64,000 bases of DNA from Dialister pneumosintes (GCF_001717505.1 NZ_CP017037.1:1068501-1132500), one strand, 5' to 3'; numbered from the stretch's first letter, positions 35,096 to 44,803 are shown. Translations and numbers: made by a program. The notes: generated by a model not told the origin, from the letters alone.

Positions 35096-36297
35096 TGACT
35101 TTACGAGATCTTCCTATAAAAACGCTCAAACATAAACCACTTCGCACAACAGCACTGATGCTACTTACTTTCTTCTTATCTTTTGTCATTTTTTCCGGTT
35201 CCTTAGTTATTATGAGCTTACAAAATGGACTTGGAAAGTTAGAAGACCGATTAGGTGCTGATATTGTAGTGGTTCCTAATTCTGCTAAGACTAAAATAGA
35301 CCCTAAAACGATGTTGCTAAACGGTACCCCGGGATATTTCTATATGGACAAAGAAAAAATGTCACTCATTCAACATATCGAGGGTGTGGATACCGTATCT
35401 CCACAAATTTTCTTAGCATCTCTTTCCGCTTCCTGTTGTTCTGTACCCGTACAAATCATCGGATTTGATCCGGATACGGATTTTCTTATTCAACCATGGA
35501 TTCGTCAAAGCTATAACCAGGAGTTAGGTCATGGAGATGTAGTCGTCGGCTCTTCTGTCAATGCAGATGTGGGTGACACCATCCGTTTTTATAATAAAGA
35601 TTGTCGTATTGTTGCTAAACTGGAAAACACAGGTACGAGCTTAGATACTGCCGTTTATACTAAAGCAGACACTATTCGTACCTTGATTGACTCTTCTCAA
35701 CAAATGGGACTTAACACCATGTTTACAGGAGATGTAAATGATATTATTTCTTCTGTATATATTAAAGTAAAAGACGGGTATGATATTAAAAAAGTAACTG
35801 ATAATATCAATCTTCGTGTTCGCAAAGTCAAAGCTATTCAAATGAAAGAAATGTTCTCTGAAATAGGCTCCAGCTTATCAGGCATTTCTCAAACTGTCAG
35901 TGTGCTTATCATTGCTATTTGGATTATGGCTTTTATCATTTTAACGATTTCATTCTCTATCCTTGTCGGTGAAAGAAAAAGAGAATTTGCACTCCTTCGC
36001 ATGATGGGATTATCCAGAAAACGCTTAGCAGGGCTGCTCTTACAAGAATCTTTCTTATTAAGTCTTGCAGGAGGAATTACCGGTACCGGTATGGGGCTGT
36101 TATTAATTATCCCCTTTGGAAAACTTATTGAAACGAGTCTTCATCTCCCTTTCCTAATTCCTACTATTGGAGAAATCGGACTTATTGTATTGGGAACCTT
36201 AGTTATGATTAGTATTGCAGGACCACTTGCTTCCGGTTACGCAGCTTATCGATTAAGCCATGTAGATCCGGCAACTATTTTAAGGGAGGGTAACTAA
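35095..36297 (+). CDS. ABC transporter permease (MacB/FtsX-type)
   Basis: 400 aa. One TM segment at the N-terminus (~18-45), a large extracytoplasmic domain (~45-260) and three TM segments at the C-terminus (~270-390): the standard 1+3 FtsX/MacB layout. The loop EFALLRMMGLSRKRLAGLLLQE contacts the ATPase. MacB-type transporters are mechanotransmitters rather than channel transporters, pushing periplasmic substrates, lipoproteins or peptides. It forms a DUF4418-permease-ATPase operon; the substrate is unknown. The start overlaps the DUF4418 stop. Confidence 0.9.
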   Translation: MTLRDLPIKTLKHKPLRTTALMLLTFFLSFVIFSGSLVIMSLQNGLGKLEDRLGADIVVVPNSAKTKIDPKTMLLNGTPGYFYMDKEKMSLIQHIEGVDTVSPQIFLASLSASCCSVPVQIIGFDPDTDFLIQPWIRQSYNQELGHGDVVVGSSVNADVGDTIRFYNKDCRIVAKLENTGTSLDTAVYTKADTIRTLIDSSQQMGLNTMFTGDVNDIISSVYIKVKDGYDIKKVTDNINLRVRKVKAIQMKEMFSEIGSSLSGISQTVSVLIIAIWIMAFIILTISFSILVGERKREFALLRMMGLSRKRLAGLLLQESFLLSLAGGITGTGMGLLLIIPFGKLIETSLHLPFLIPTIGEIGLIVLGTLVMISIAGPLASGYAAYRLSHVDPATILREGN

Positions 36298-36298
36298 T

Positions 36299-36970
36299 AT
36301 GATATTAGAAGCGGAGAACGTAACAAAACAATATCAAACCAATCCGAAGAAAGCACGATTCAATTATGCACTTTCGCCGACATCACTTACTTTAAAAGAG
36401 GGCGAACTCGCTATTTTAACCGGTAAATCCGGTAGCGGAAAATCAACATTACTTCATATCTTAGCAGGACTTCTTAAACCAACATCAGGACTTGTTTCCT
36501 ATAATGGTATATCACTCTATGATATGAAAGATAAAGAATTGAGTTTATTCAGAAATAAACATGTATCGGTAATCCCACAAGGCGACTCCGGTATATATAG
36601 TCTTACAGTAGAAGAAAATGTAAAACTGCCTCATTTAATACAAGAAACCTCTTCACAAAATACGTTACCGGAATTATTACGGGAATTAGGAATTGATCAT
36701 CTCAAGGATGCCTATCCGTCTGAAATGTCCGGTGGTGAATTACGTAGAATGTCTATCGCTCGCGGTCTATTTCAAGAAGCAGAAGTCATTCTGGCTGACG
36801 AACCGACTTCCGATTTAGATGACGAAAACACAGCTATAGTGATTCAAATGCTTAGAAAAGCAGCAAATAATGGGAAATCTGTATTTATTGTTACCCATGA
36901 AAAAGAGCTGCTACCTTATGCCGATACCCACTACACGATGAAAGCAGGAGTTATGCAAAAAGAAGAATAA
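36299..36970 (+). CDS. ABC transporter ATP-binding protein (MacB/LolD-type)
   Basis: 223 aa. Walker A GKSGSGKSTLLH (~42-52), signature MSGGELRRMSIARGL (~145), Walker B VILADEPTSDLD (~165) and the switch His in FIVTHEKEL. It belongs to the LolD/MacB ATPase group that pairs with FtsX-like permeases, here the gene just upstream (1 nt gap). GGGAGGG lies ~9 nt before ATG. It closes the operon, followed by a bidirectional terminator. Confidence 0.93.
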   Translation: MILEAENVTKQYQTNPKKARFNYALSPTSLTLKEGELAILTGKSGSGKSTLLHILAGLLKPTSGLVSYNGISLYDMKDKELSLFRNKHVSVIPQGDSGIYSLTVEENVKLPHLIQETSSQNTLPELLRELGIDHLKDAYPSEMSGGELRRMSIARGLFQEAEVILADEPTSDLDDENTAIVIQMLRKAANNGKSVFIVTHEKELLPYADTHYTMKAGVMQKEE

Positions 36971-36992
36971 CTCGAATCTTTTATAAATAACT

Positions 36993-37023
36993 AAAAAAAG
37001 GAATCCACTCGGATTCCTTTTTT
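36993..37023. terminator. Bidirectional terminator
   Basis: AAAAAGGAATCC and GGATTCCTTTTT with a 4-nt loop. Confidence 0.9.
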
Positions 37024-37025
37024 GT

Positions 37026-38618
37026 TTATTTAACTAAGAGAACACCCCTTACATCAAAACTCTTTTCTTCCGTTTCTTTATGAATCGCTAAGCGATAGAA
37101 ATAAAATTGATGATTCTCATCATAAGAGAACATAATCGGTTTATCTACTTCCTGTTGTTCATTTTTGTTCATTGCTTCAAGTAAAGATTCTAACTGCTTT
37201 CCAATTACAAAAGTTTGCTCTTCTCCTTCTATAGAAATCGTAATCTTTCCATCTACCAAGAATTCATCAAACGAATACATGCTTGTCCAACCGGAAACAG
37301 GAATTCCTCCTGTATAGGTAAAGATGGTATAAGTAGATAATTCTTCCGCTTCCATACGTTCTATATTATTTAAAATAGGAGAATTAATAAGTGTTACCGT
37401 TTCTTCATCTTTTTCTGCATAAGCACTTCCCTGTAAATATCGTAAAGATTCTATTACTTCTTCTTTCTCTTCCTCCGATAAATCGCCTAAAACAACATTT
37501 CCTTCTTGCAACATATTGGAATTTTGCAAAACTTGTTTGATTCTATTCAATTGATTTCGTGCCGGTACATCTATCACATTAAAAGGAGTTAAGGTGACTA
37601 TCAAAACAAGCACCATTCCTATTACATATAAAGAGGTAGCTTTCCATCTTTGGTATCCATAAACCATAGTTATAATTCCAAACAAGCTACAGAATAATGA
37701 TAGATACCTAAGATCCGTTAATCCGTATGCGACCAACCGAATGTACACTCCATACATTTGCACTGCTACAATCGGAATAAGTGCTATACTGCCCCAACGA
37801 AGAAAACGTTTTGTATAAAAATCCTCCTCTTTAGCTAAAGTAAAGTAAAAAAATGTATAGCCTAACATAGATAAGGACGCAAACCAATTCATCTGCCCGG
37901 ATGGCATTGTCATAGTTACAAGCAACTTACCTAAATACATATATAAAATTAAAAGTAAAAATAGATAAATGGGTACTAATACTCTTTTAATAATCTTAGA
38001 TAAAGAAGTAAAGTGGTCACCTGTATCTCCTGATTTAGGAATCCATGATAAAAATAAATTCCACCCAAGTATAACACTTGAAAAATAAAAGATGACGAGC
38101 ATCCAGTCATAAGAAAACTCATAAAGTAATTCGTGAATAGCAAAAAAACAAGTATTCAGTGCTAAAGCGGCAAGAGCTGCTGTTCCGACAGCATGTGCTC
38201 CACCTACCAATAAATGAAGAAATAAGGTATTTCCCGCCCCTTTTGATGCTACTAAATACATTCCACACAAAACTATACTTAAACAAAATCCGATAGATAC
38301 CATGAAGATATAAGTAGGTGCTTGCATCATACAAAGAAGTCCCATGAAAAGCAAAGCATATGCCAAGGAAGCACTATATCGAAGCATCAAGTTTTGTGTT
38401 TTACCTATCTGTTCCAGCCATACCTGCCAAACAGCTGCCATAATCATTGTATTAAAAATAGTGTATAAACTCTTTAAAAACACTCCTTCCATTGCCATAT
38501 CATTAAAAACTTCAACAGAAAGTAAAATAAAAAGTATGACACTCCATATATAAGACATATTAAAGCGTTTGATACTGTCCCCGATACGTTCATAAATTCT
38601 ACTAATAAAATTTTTCAT
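37026..38618 (-). CDS. DUF4153 polytopic membrane protein
   Basis: 530 aa. About ten TM segments occupy residues ~20-360, then a ~160-aa extracytoplasmic or cytosolic tail rich in acidic residues. The stretch YGLTDLRYLSLFCSLFGII, followed by VTLTPFNVIDVPARNQLNRI, matches the DUF4153 signature. No function is established for the family. It lies 22 nt after the end of the frame-restored zinc-ribbon gene, so it may share its transcript. It is convergent with the ABC operon. Confidence 0.8.
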   Translation of the reverse strand: MKNFISRIYERIGDSIKRFNMSYIWSVILFILLSVEVFNDMAMEGVFLKSLYTIFNTMIMAAVWQVWLEQIGKTQNLMLRYSASLAYALLFMGLLCMMQAPTYIFMVSIGFCLSIVLCGMYLVASKGAGNTLFLHLLVGGAHAVGTAALAALALNTCFFAIHELLYEFSYDWMLVIFYFSSVILGWNLFLSWIPKSGDTGDHFTSLSKIIKRVLVPIYLFLLLILYMYLGKLLVTMTMPSGQMNWFASLSMLGYTFFYFTLAKEEDFYTKRFLRWGSIALIPIVAVQMYGVYIRLVAYGLTDLRYLSLFCSLFGIITMVYGYQRWKATSLYVIGMVLVLIVTLTPFNVIDVPARNQLNRIKQVLQNSNMLQEGNVVLGDLSEEEKEEVIESLRYLQGSAYAEKDEETVTLINSPILNNIERMEAEELSTYTIFTYTGGIPVSGWTSMYSFDEFLVDGKITISIEGEEQTFVIGKQLESLLEAMNKNEQQEVDKPIMFSYDENHQFYFYRLAIHKETEEKSFDVRGVLLVK

Positions 38619-38697
38619 TATATCCTCTCTTTAATCACCTTATTTTCTTTGTTTTCTACAATTTTTACATCGTTTAGGAAATACCCAATTTTTACTT

Positions 38698-39513
38698 TTA
38701 TAAAATTCTACTTCCCCCCTGTGTTATCGCGAAACGATTACCACAGGATTCACATACTCTTGTTTCATAAATCTGTTTCCTAAATAAATAACAAGAATCA
38801 CAATAAATAAACGGCTTTGCTTTTTCTACATAACGAAGATAATGAGTATATAGCATCTTTTTTCCACAACGCTTACAACGATGTATAGTTCCTTTCTTTA
38901 AACAAGTAGCACATATCCCTTTTTTCATGTACCTTGTATCCATCCTTTTTTTACAAAGTTTACATACACCTTGTTTTGATAATCGATCTTCTGCAGAAAG
39001 GAAAAGGAAATTCACTATTTTGTTACAAAGCATAAACCAAAAGGAAGCTTTTTCCTTTAACTTTATTTCCGATAAACTCCCATCCACTAAAATTCTTCTA
39101 ACCGACAGATTCGGTTCCTTTAGTGCTAATACATTAGCTGCCAACTCTTTATCTTGTGTAATAAGAAGAACCAATTCCTTTTTACTTTTAGACCGGAAAA
39201 GCGTTATAAAATCTTGATCGGCATAGGTATGGTCATACCAATTTCCCATACATGCCAAACTCTCTTTTTCTAAACTTTGCAATAAACATAATACCTGTTG
39301 TGATTTTCTTGCTAATTCCTTATTCTCTGCATTCTCACTATGCTTTATTAACTCATTAAGAACAGCCGGAATAACAATAACTGTTTGTCCATATTTTCGC
39401 AGATAAGGAAGTATGTAGTTCCAGAATGCCTCTGAATAATCTGAAAGCAGACTACAGGTGTCGATGTATATAGAAAATTCTTTTTCTAAAAAATCATCTT
39501 TTATCAATATCAT
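38698..39513 (-). CDS. PIN-like and zinc-ribbon protein, C-terminus cut by a frameshift
   Basis: 271 aa as read. The N-terminal ~150 residues look like a PIN-type nuclease: EFSIYIDTCSLLSDYSEAFW, VIVIPAVLNELIKHS and LLITQDKELAANVLAL give the acidic residues. It is followed by Cys-rich zinc ribbons (CKLCKKR...CATC, CKRCGKK...CDSC). The last ribbon opens with CESCGNRFAITQ and then leaves frame in a run of six C (38714-38719; G on the coding strand). Removing one base continues GEVEFYKSKNWVFPKRCKNC and stops at 38640, completing the ribbon. The start is uncertain. Decay, phase variation or a sequencing error are possible. Confidence 0.75.
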   Translation of the reverse strand: MILIKDDFLEKEFSIYIDTCSLLSDYSEAFWNYILPYLRKYGQTVIVIPAVLNELIKHSENAENKELARKSQQVLCLLQSLEKESLACMGNWYDHTYADQDFITLFRSKSKKELVLLITQDKELAANVLALKEPNLSVRRILVDGSLSEIKLKEKASFWFMLCNKIVNFLFLSAEDRLSKQGVCKLCKKRMDTRYMKKGICATCLKKGTIHRCKRCGKKMLYTHYLRYVEKAKPFIYCDSCYLFRKQIYETRVCESCGNRFAITQGGSRIL

Positions 39514-39534
39514 CCTGAATTTTTATATTCCCTT

Positions 39535-40806
39535 TTACAACGATTCTATATCGACAGTAAATATGATGCGGCCTTCTTTCCATGATACTTGTAACTTTCC
39601 TTTAAGCAGTTCAATGATTTCTTTTGCCATAGAGAGTCCGATTCCATATCCTGCTTTTTCGCTATTATGTGACTGATCATTTCTATAAAATCTTTCAAAA
39701 AACTTTGTATAATCAACATGTTCGCCTTCTGCATAATCATTACTTACAGAAAGAACCACTTGCTTTTCATTCCTCTTTCGATGAAGAGAAGCTTGTATAT
39801 TTCCTCCATTATCACAATATTTAACCGCATTATCTAATAAAATATTAATAAGTTCCAAAAAACATTTCCCATCGGTAGTAATCATGACACTGGGTTCAAT
39901 TTCCACATCTAATGTTTTGTTTTGTTCTTCAGCCAACATTCTAAAAGAGTCGATCGTACTTTGCGCAATATCACTTACATTAAGAAGTTCTTTCTTTAAT
40001 TGAAACTGTGAGTGTTCACTCATCTTTGAAAGCAAAATTAAGTGATTTATTAAATTGGAAACACGATGGACTTGTTTTAAAATTCCACTAGTCCACTCAT
40101 TCTTACCGTTCATAATCTCCAAAGCTTCTGCATTTGCGGAAATAATCGCAATCGGTGTCTTAAGCTCATGACTGGCATTCGTAATAAATCGTTTCTGATT
40201 TTCAAAATTAAGGATAAAAGGCTTCACTGCCCGATTTGATAGTGCGGCAAAAATAATAATGAAGAGTGCTACACAAGCCAATCCAAAACGAACGGAGAAA
40301 TCCATAAAGGACTGTATAGCACTAAATTCACGTGAACAATCCATCACTACAACTAAATTTCCACCTTCCGGTAAAGGCGAAACAAAAAAACCGTAATGAG
40401 AACGCTCTTTATCAAAAAATCCGCTTGTTTCGTTAAGTTCTTGAATTTTTTGTGCAGTATCCGCAGCATCCTCTTTAGAAAATGCTGCAATTCTATCAAT
40501 ATTAATTTTGGTTGCTTGTTTATGATTGTCCAAAACCACACTAAAATAACGTGTATAGTAATACGATTCTAATGTATCTTCTCCACGATCGGTAGTAAAC
40601 AGCCATCCTTCCGTAATACGAGGGCGTTCCGTACGAGGCATAACACCGCCATTTTCAGCAATAAATACCATCGTGTTTAAACAGGTTTCCTGCATAGAAC
40701 GTGCACTCATCACATTGATTAAAAACAATGCTACGGTCACTATGATAAAAACAGAAAGTGCTGCCAATAAAATAAAGCGATATCGTAATTTTCTAATAAT
40801 ATCCAT
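39535..40806 (-). CDS. Sensor histidine kinase
   Basis: 423 aa. TM1 ~12-34, an extracytoplasmic sensor of ~140 residues, TM2 ~172-192. Then the dimerisation box FITNASHELKTPIAIIS (phospho-His213), N box LLDNAVKYCDN, and G boxes GYGIGLSMAKEII. It phosphorylates the response regulator encoded just upstream (11 nt). The signal is unknown; the sensor has no domain I can name. The 3' neighbour is the PIN/zinc-ribbon gene. Confidence 0.94.
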   Translation of the reverse strand: MDIIRKLRYRFILLAALSVFIIVTVALFLINVMSARSMQETCLNTMVFIAENGGVMPRTERPRITEGWLFTTDRGEDTLESYYYTRYFSVVLDNHKQATKINIDRIAAFSKEDAADTAQKIQELNETSGFFDKERSHYGFFVSPLPEGGNLVVVMDCSREFSAIQSFMDFSVRFGLACVALFIIIFAALSNRAVKPFILNFENQKRFITNASHELKTPIAIISANAEALEIMNGKNEWTSGILKQVHRVSNLINHLILLSKMSEHSQFQLKKELLNVSDIAQSTIDSFRMLAEEQNKTLDVEIEPSVMITTDGKCFLELINILLDNAVKYCDNGGNIQASLHRKRNEKQVVLSVSNDYAEGEHVDYTKFFERFYRNDQSHNSEKAGYGIGLSMAKEIIELLKGKLQVSWKEGRIIFTVDIESL

Positions 40807-40816
40807 AAGTATTATC

Positions 40817-41485
40817 TCATTTTACACAAACAACAAAGGACTCCCCTTTGTTTCCCTCAATACATATATTCGAGTTGACAGAGGCCAGTTTTTGCCTTAA
40901 ATAGCTCACATATACCCAAACAACTTCCAATCCTACTTCCGGTTCGTCTGCCCAAACATGTTTAAATATGGTGTCTTCATCGAGTACTTTACCGGCATGC
41001 ATAATAAAGTATGTGAGAAGTTTTGTTTCTTTATGATTCAGTCTAATTGAATTCTGAGAAGAGAGTTCTTGTTCTTCCACATCTAAAGTAGTATTCCCTA
41101 ATGAAAGTTTAGTAGGTATAAAAGAAGACTTTCTCCTCGTTTGGCTACGAATACGTGCTAGTAATTCTTTAATGGAGAACGGTTTTGTTATATAGTCATC
41201 CGCTCCCGAATCAAGCCCTTGAATTCTATCTTCAATTTCCGCTTTAGCAGTAAGCATAATAATCGGTGTCATATCACCGGATGCTCTAATTTCTCGAAGT
41301 GCCGTAATTCCATCTTTTCGCGGCATCATGACATCCATAACAATACAATCATAAGACTCTTTATTAACCAGTTCGACTGCAACTACACCATCCGGAGCTA
41401 CATCCACATCATAACCTTCATGTCTAAGCACCGCAGATACTACACGAGACATGTCTCTTTCATCTTCGACTAATAATATTTTCAT
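40817..41485 (-). CDS. OmpR/PhoB-family response regulator
   Basis: 222 aa. Receiver domain with KILLVEDERD, phospho-Asp51 in CIVMDVMMPRKDG and the conserved Lys in YITKPFSIKEL. The C-terminal winged helix includes LGNTTLDVEEQEL, LNHKETKLLTYFI and VWVYVSYLRQKL. It is the first gene of the two-component pair and probably activates or represses from DNA repeats not identified here. Confidence 0.95.
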   Translation of the reverse strand: MKILLVEDERDMSRVVSAVLRHEGYDVDVAPDGVVAVELVNKESYDCIVMDVMMPRKDGITALREIRASGDMTPIIMLTAKAEIEDRIQGLDSGADDYITKPFSIKELLARIRSQTRRKSSFIPTKLSLGNTTLDVEEQELSSQNSIRLNHKETKLLTYFIMHAGKVLDEDTIFKHVWADEPEVGLEVVWVYVSYLRQKLASVNSNICIEGNKGESFVVCVK

Positions 41486-41510
41486 TCCTACACACCTTTC
41501 CTATTTACAT

Positions 41511-42125
41511 TTAGGATTCATGAATTAATTGTCGAATGGTTTGCATAGATATATCACAAGCTGCCAATTCATCAGCACAACGTTTTAATTCCCGACTAAT
41601 AATTCCTGCGTTTGCAATTTCTCTCTTGTACTTCATCTGATGTTCCAAACTTGCCCAAGAGTCCATTGCAATAGTACGAAGCTGAATCTCTACATAATAA
41701 CGACCGGGACTATTTCCTCTGATATCCGGCTCCTCATCTAACACTTCTACTACTAAGTGATAGCTTCTATATCCATTTTCTTTTGCATTTTTTATATAAT
41801 CTTTTTCTCTTACAATACGGCAATTAGGCGCTTCTTTAATTAAACGAACATTATCATATACATCATCTAAAAAACAACACACTACGCGAATCCCAATCGC
41901 ATCTTGAATCTCACAAAGTGCTGATTCCGTGGTTTCCGGCAAACCTCTTCGCCTACATTTATCACGCATACTTTTCTCACTTTTTATGCGAAAATTAAGA
42001 TGTTCATATGCCGGCTCCCCCAAGGATTCTTTACACTGTTTATTATAGGACTCAAAATATCCTACTATCTTTTCCATGATACGAGTAAGCGTAGTTTCCC
42101 AATGCCCATAAATTGATTCTGCCAT
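41511..42125 (-). CDS. Small alarmone synthetase (RelQ/YjbM-type GTP pyrophosphokinase)
   Basis: 204 aa. Makes (p)ppGpp from ATP and GDP/GTP in response to stress. The RelA/SpoT synthetase domain is clear: IGIRVVCCFLDDVYDNV, KENGYRSYHLVVEV and YVEIQLRTIAMDSWASLEHQ with the catalytic Glu-Gln pair. There is no HD hydrolase, TGS or ACT domain, so it is a single-domain synthetase. The ATG at 42125 is preferred over a TTG 12 nt upstream. It sits behind the two-component genes on the same strand, or on its own. Confidence 0.9.
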   Translation of the reverse strand: MAESIYGHWETTLTRIMEKIVGYFESYNKQCKESLGEPAYEHLNFRIKSEKSMRDKCRRRGLPETTESALCEIQDAIGIRVVCCFLDDVYDNVRLIKEAPNCRIVREKDYIKNAKENGYRSYHLVVEVLDEEPDIRGNSPGRYYVEIQLRTIAMDSWASLEHQMKYKREIANAGIISRELKRCADELAACDISMQTIRQLIHES

Positions 42126-42329
42126 ATTCACACCCAACCTTACATGAAAAGTATTTCTTTATTAAAAAATTCTGAACAATTTAATTATAACATGAGAGTT
42201 ATTTTATCTTTCTTCTTGTATTTTATTTTTTCATATTTTATACTATTTTATGCTTACATAGATACTTATAACTACAGCCCGATGACCTTATTCTTAACGG
42301 CTGTATGCACAAAAAGAAAGGAGGATATT

Positions 42330-42929
42330 ATGAAACCTAACATTACTCTTCGTTTTGCCACACCAAATGATGCAGAAGAAATTCGTTCTATTTACGCCCC
42401 TTATGTTACAGATACCGCTGTCACATCTGAATACGAAATTCCTACGATAGAAGAGTTTCAAAATCGTATCTATAATACACTCAAAAAATATCCCTATTTA
42501 ATTGCGTTAAAAGATAATGAACTTATAGGATATATGTACACAAGCCCCGTTAATATACGTGCTGCTTATAATTGGGCGGCAGAAACTTCCATTTATATCA
42601 GACAACATTGTCGTCGTACCGGAGCAGGTAGTAAGTTATATAAAGCTTTGTTTCATATCTCTAAAAAACAGCATATTGTAAATCTCTATGCTCGTATCGC
42701 TTATGCGGATCCGGAAGATGAATATTTAGTAAACCACAGTGCACGGTTTCATCACACTATAGGATTTGAACAAGTGGCTAGGTTTCATAAAGTCTTCCAT
42801 AAATTCGGTCGTTGGTACGATGCTTTATGGGTAGAAAAAATATTAGGAGATCATTCAGAAGGTGTTATGCCCGATGTTATTCCATTCCCCGAATTACATA
42901 TTACTGAAGAAGAAATTAATTCTTTATAA
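42330..42929 (+). CDS. GNAT acetyltransferase (phosphinothricin acetyltransferase-like)
   Basis: 199 aa from the ATG at 42330, which has AAAGGAGG ~6 nt upstream; the open frame extends upstream but without a start signal. GNAT features are ITLRFATPNDAEEIRSIYAP, AAETSIYIRQHCRRTGAGSKLY (the acetyl-CoA loop) and RFHHTIGFEQVARF with the Pat/Bar-like HxxxGF. The family N-acetylates methionine sulfoximine, phosphinothricin or other amines. The substrate is inferred from similarity only. Confidence 0.87.
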   Translation: MKPNITLRFATPNDAEEIRSIYAPYVTDTAVTSEYEIPTIEEFQNRIYNTLKKYPYLIALKDNELIGYMYTSPVNIRAAYNWAAETSIYIRQHCRRTGAGSKLYKALFHISKKQHIVNLYARIAYADPEDEYLVNHSARFHHTIGFEQVARFHKVFHKFGRWYDALWVEKILGDHSEGVMPDVIPFPELHITEEEINSL

Positions 42930-42936
42930 GTAATAT

Positions 42937-42969
42937 AAAACCACCAAGAATATAATCTTGGTGGTTTTA
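42937..42969 (+). terminator. Terminator after the acetyltransferase gene
   Basis: AAAACCACCAAGA and TCTTGGTGGTTTT with a short loop. Confidence 0.88.
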
Positions 42970-43103
42970 TCATTTTTAGTTCATAAAAAAATACATTATT
43001 CAATATATGTTTCAAAATAATATCCATATTTCTCATTTAAAATTTTCTTTTTTTATATGTACATAAAATCATTTACAAAATACTAAAAATATAGTGAATT
43101 TGA

Positions 43104-43132
43104 TTGACTTATCGTATTTTTTCTGCTAGATT
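43104..43132 (+). promoter_or_regulatory. brnQ promoter candidate
   Basis: TTGACT (43104-43109), 17 nt, TAGATT (43127-43132), about 57 nt before the start codon. No T-box or leader peptide is visible. Confidence 0.5.
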
Positions 43133-43189
43133 TAGATAATTATTATTTGCACAAAGACAGTTGCATAAAAAGAAAGGAGTATTCTTATT

Positions 43190-44494
43190 ATGAAAAAATC
43201 AAATGAATTTGTGGCAATCGGCCTCATGTTATTCGCGCTGTTCTTCGGTGCAGGAAACCTAATTTTCCCAGTATCCATCGGTCAAAATGCCGGTGTAAAT
43301 GTAGTATGGGCAACTCTTGGGTTTCTCATTACAGGTGTAGGTCTTCCTTTTGTAGGTGTATTGGCCACTTGTTATTCCGGATTGGATTTGGAAGCATTAG
43401 CATCTCGTGTATCCCCTTGGTATGGACTACTTTTTGCTATTGCATTAAATTTGACAATCGGACCGTTTTTCGCAATTCCTCGTACTGCGACAGTATCTTA
43501 TGAAATTGCGGTAGCACCTTTATTATCTTCCGCTTCGCAGACTATCGGACTTTATGCTTTTGCATTTGCATTTTTTGCTTTATCTTGGTGGCTTGCAATT
43601 ACGCCCGGTAAAATGGTAGATCGAATCGGAAAAATTATTACCCCTTTGTTATTGTTTTTTCTTGCCATTTTAATTGGTGCGGGTATTTTCAATCCCATGG
43701 GTTCATGGCAAGCTCCCACTGCATTATATGCCACTCCTGTTACCGCTTTAGTTCAAGGCGTTCTGGATGGATACAATACTATGGATGCATTAGCTTCTCT
43801 TGTATTCGGTGTAGTAGTAGTTCAATCTGTTAAAATGTTTGGAAAAACATCCCATGAAGAAGTAACATTATCTTGTTTTCGTGCCGGTTTACTCTCTACA
43901 GTCATCATGGCAATCATTTACGGTTCTTTGAGCTATTTGGGAGCTAATTCCGTTACAACTATCGGAATTCAAGAAAATGGTGCCCCGGTATTAGTAAAAA
44001 TGGCAATGCATTACTTTGGTTCTACGGGTTCTGTTGTTCTTGGATTTATTGTAATCCTTGCTTGCTTAACTACCAGTGTAGGCTTAATTGCTTCTTGTGC
44101 TGCCTATTTCCATTTGTTAGTTCCACGAATTAATCATGTACTTTGGGCTACTATATTTTCTTGTATCTCTTTTGGTGTTGCATTATTCGGATTAACTACC
44201 ATTATTTCGGCAGCTATACCTGTACTTATGTTACTCTATCCAATGACCATTGCACTGATTACTCTTGCGTTTGCCGATCGTTACTTTGGTGGAAGCCGTG
44301 CAGTATATGCAAGTACTATGGCATTTACCTTTATCCCATCCTTGTATACAGGATTAAATACAGCAGGAATTTCTATGGGATGCATTGATACACTTATGTC
44401 CATACTCCCATTAGCACAATACAACTTAGCATGGATCTCCTTTTCCATTATCGGGTTTATTCTAGGCATTCTAATTAAAAAAATTAGTCGTTAA
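43190..44494 (+). CDS. brnQ: Branched-chain amino acid transporter BrnQ
   Basis: 434 aa, 12 TM segments, sodium- or proton-coupled uptake of Leu, Ile and Val across the inner membrane (LIVCS family). Signature: FVAIGLMLFALFFGAGNLIFP at the N-terminus, then FFAIPRTATVSYE and the VLDGYNTMDALASLVFG core. AAAGGAG is before ATG. Monocistronic. The only clear amino acid uptake gene in the window; ileS and its T-box, 13 kb away, give a possible physiological link. Confidence 0.95.
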   Translation: MKKSNEFVAIGLMLFALFFGAGNLIFPVSIGQNAGVNVVWATLGFLITGVGLPFVGVLATCYSGLDLEALASRVSPWYGLLFAIALNLTIGPFFAIPRTATVSYEIAVAPLLSSASQTIGLYAFAFAFFALSWWLAITPGKMVDRIGKIITPLLLFFLAILIGAGIFNPMGSWQAPTALYATPVTALVQGVLDGYNTMDALASLVFGVVVVQSVKMFGKTSHEEVTLSCFRAGLLSTVIMAIIYGSLSYLGANSVTTIGIQENGAPVLVKMAMHYFGSTGSVVLGFIVILACLTTSVGLIASCAAYFHLLVPRINHVLWATIFSCISFGVALFGLTTIISAAIPVLMLLYPMTIALITLAFADRYFGGSRAVYASTMAFTFIPSLYTGLNTAGISMGCIDTLMSILPLAQYNLAWISFSIIGFILGILIKKISR

Positions 44495-44545
44495 CCTTAA
44501 ATAAACCTATCACTGTCTGTGCAATATAATAAATACATAAATATA

Positions 44546-44579
44546 AAGCATATCCTTTAAAAGATATGCTTTTTTTATT
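44546..44579 (+). terminator. Terminator after brnQ
   Basis: AAAGCATATC and GATATGCTTT with an 8-nt loop, then a run of T. Confidence 0.88.
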
Positions 44580-44686
44580 GCATTGATTGATAGACAGGCC
44601 TGTATATTCTCAATTAGTAGAATACACAAGCTATTTTTATTTAACAAAAATTCTTTTTATAAACTCTTATATGTTCTTCTTTTTAA

Positions 44687-44715
44687 TTGACTTTACACAT
44701 ACCAAGAGATATAAT
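44687..44715 (+). promoter_or_regulatory. Strong promoter of the SLH porin gene
   Basis: TTGACT (44687-44692), 17 nt, perfect TATAAT (44710-44715). The -10 sits inside the dyad GAGATA-TAAT-TATCTC. A long AT-rich leader (~85 nt) follows. Confidence 0.75.
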
Positions 44716-44803
44716 TATCTCGTTGATTTAACCTAAAATTAATCATTTTTTTGAAATTGTTTATATCTCATTTGTGCCCTCTGCACAAAGAAAGGAATTG
44801 ATT

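Noticed and set aside
42144..42329. N-terminal extension of the acetyltransferase
   Set aside because: The GNAT domain begins right after the ATG at 42330, which has a perfect AAAGGAGG; the upstream part is AT-rich with no start signal.
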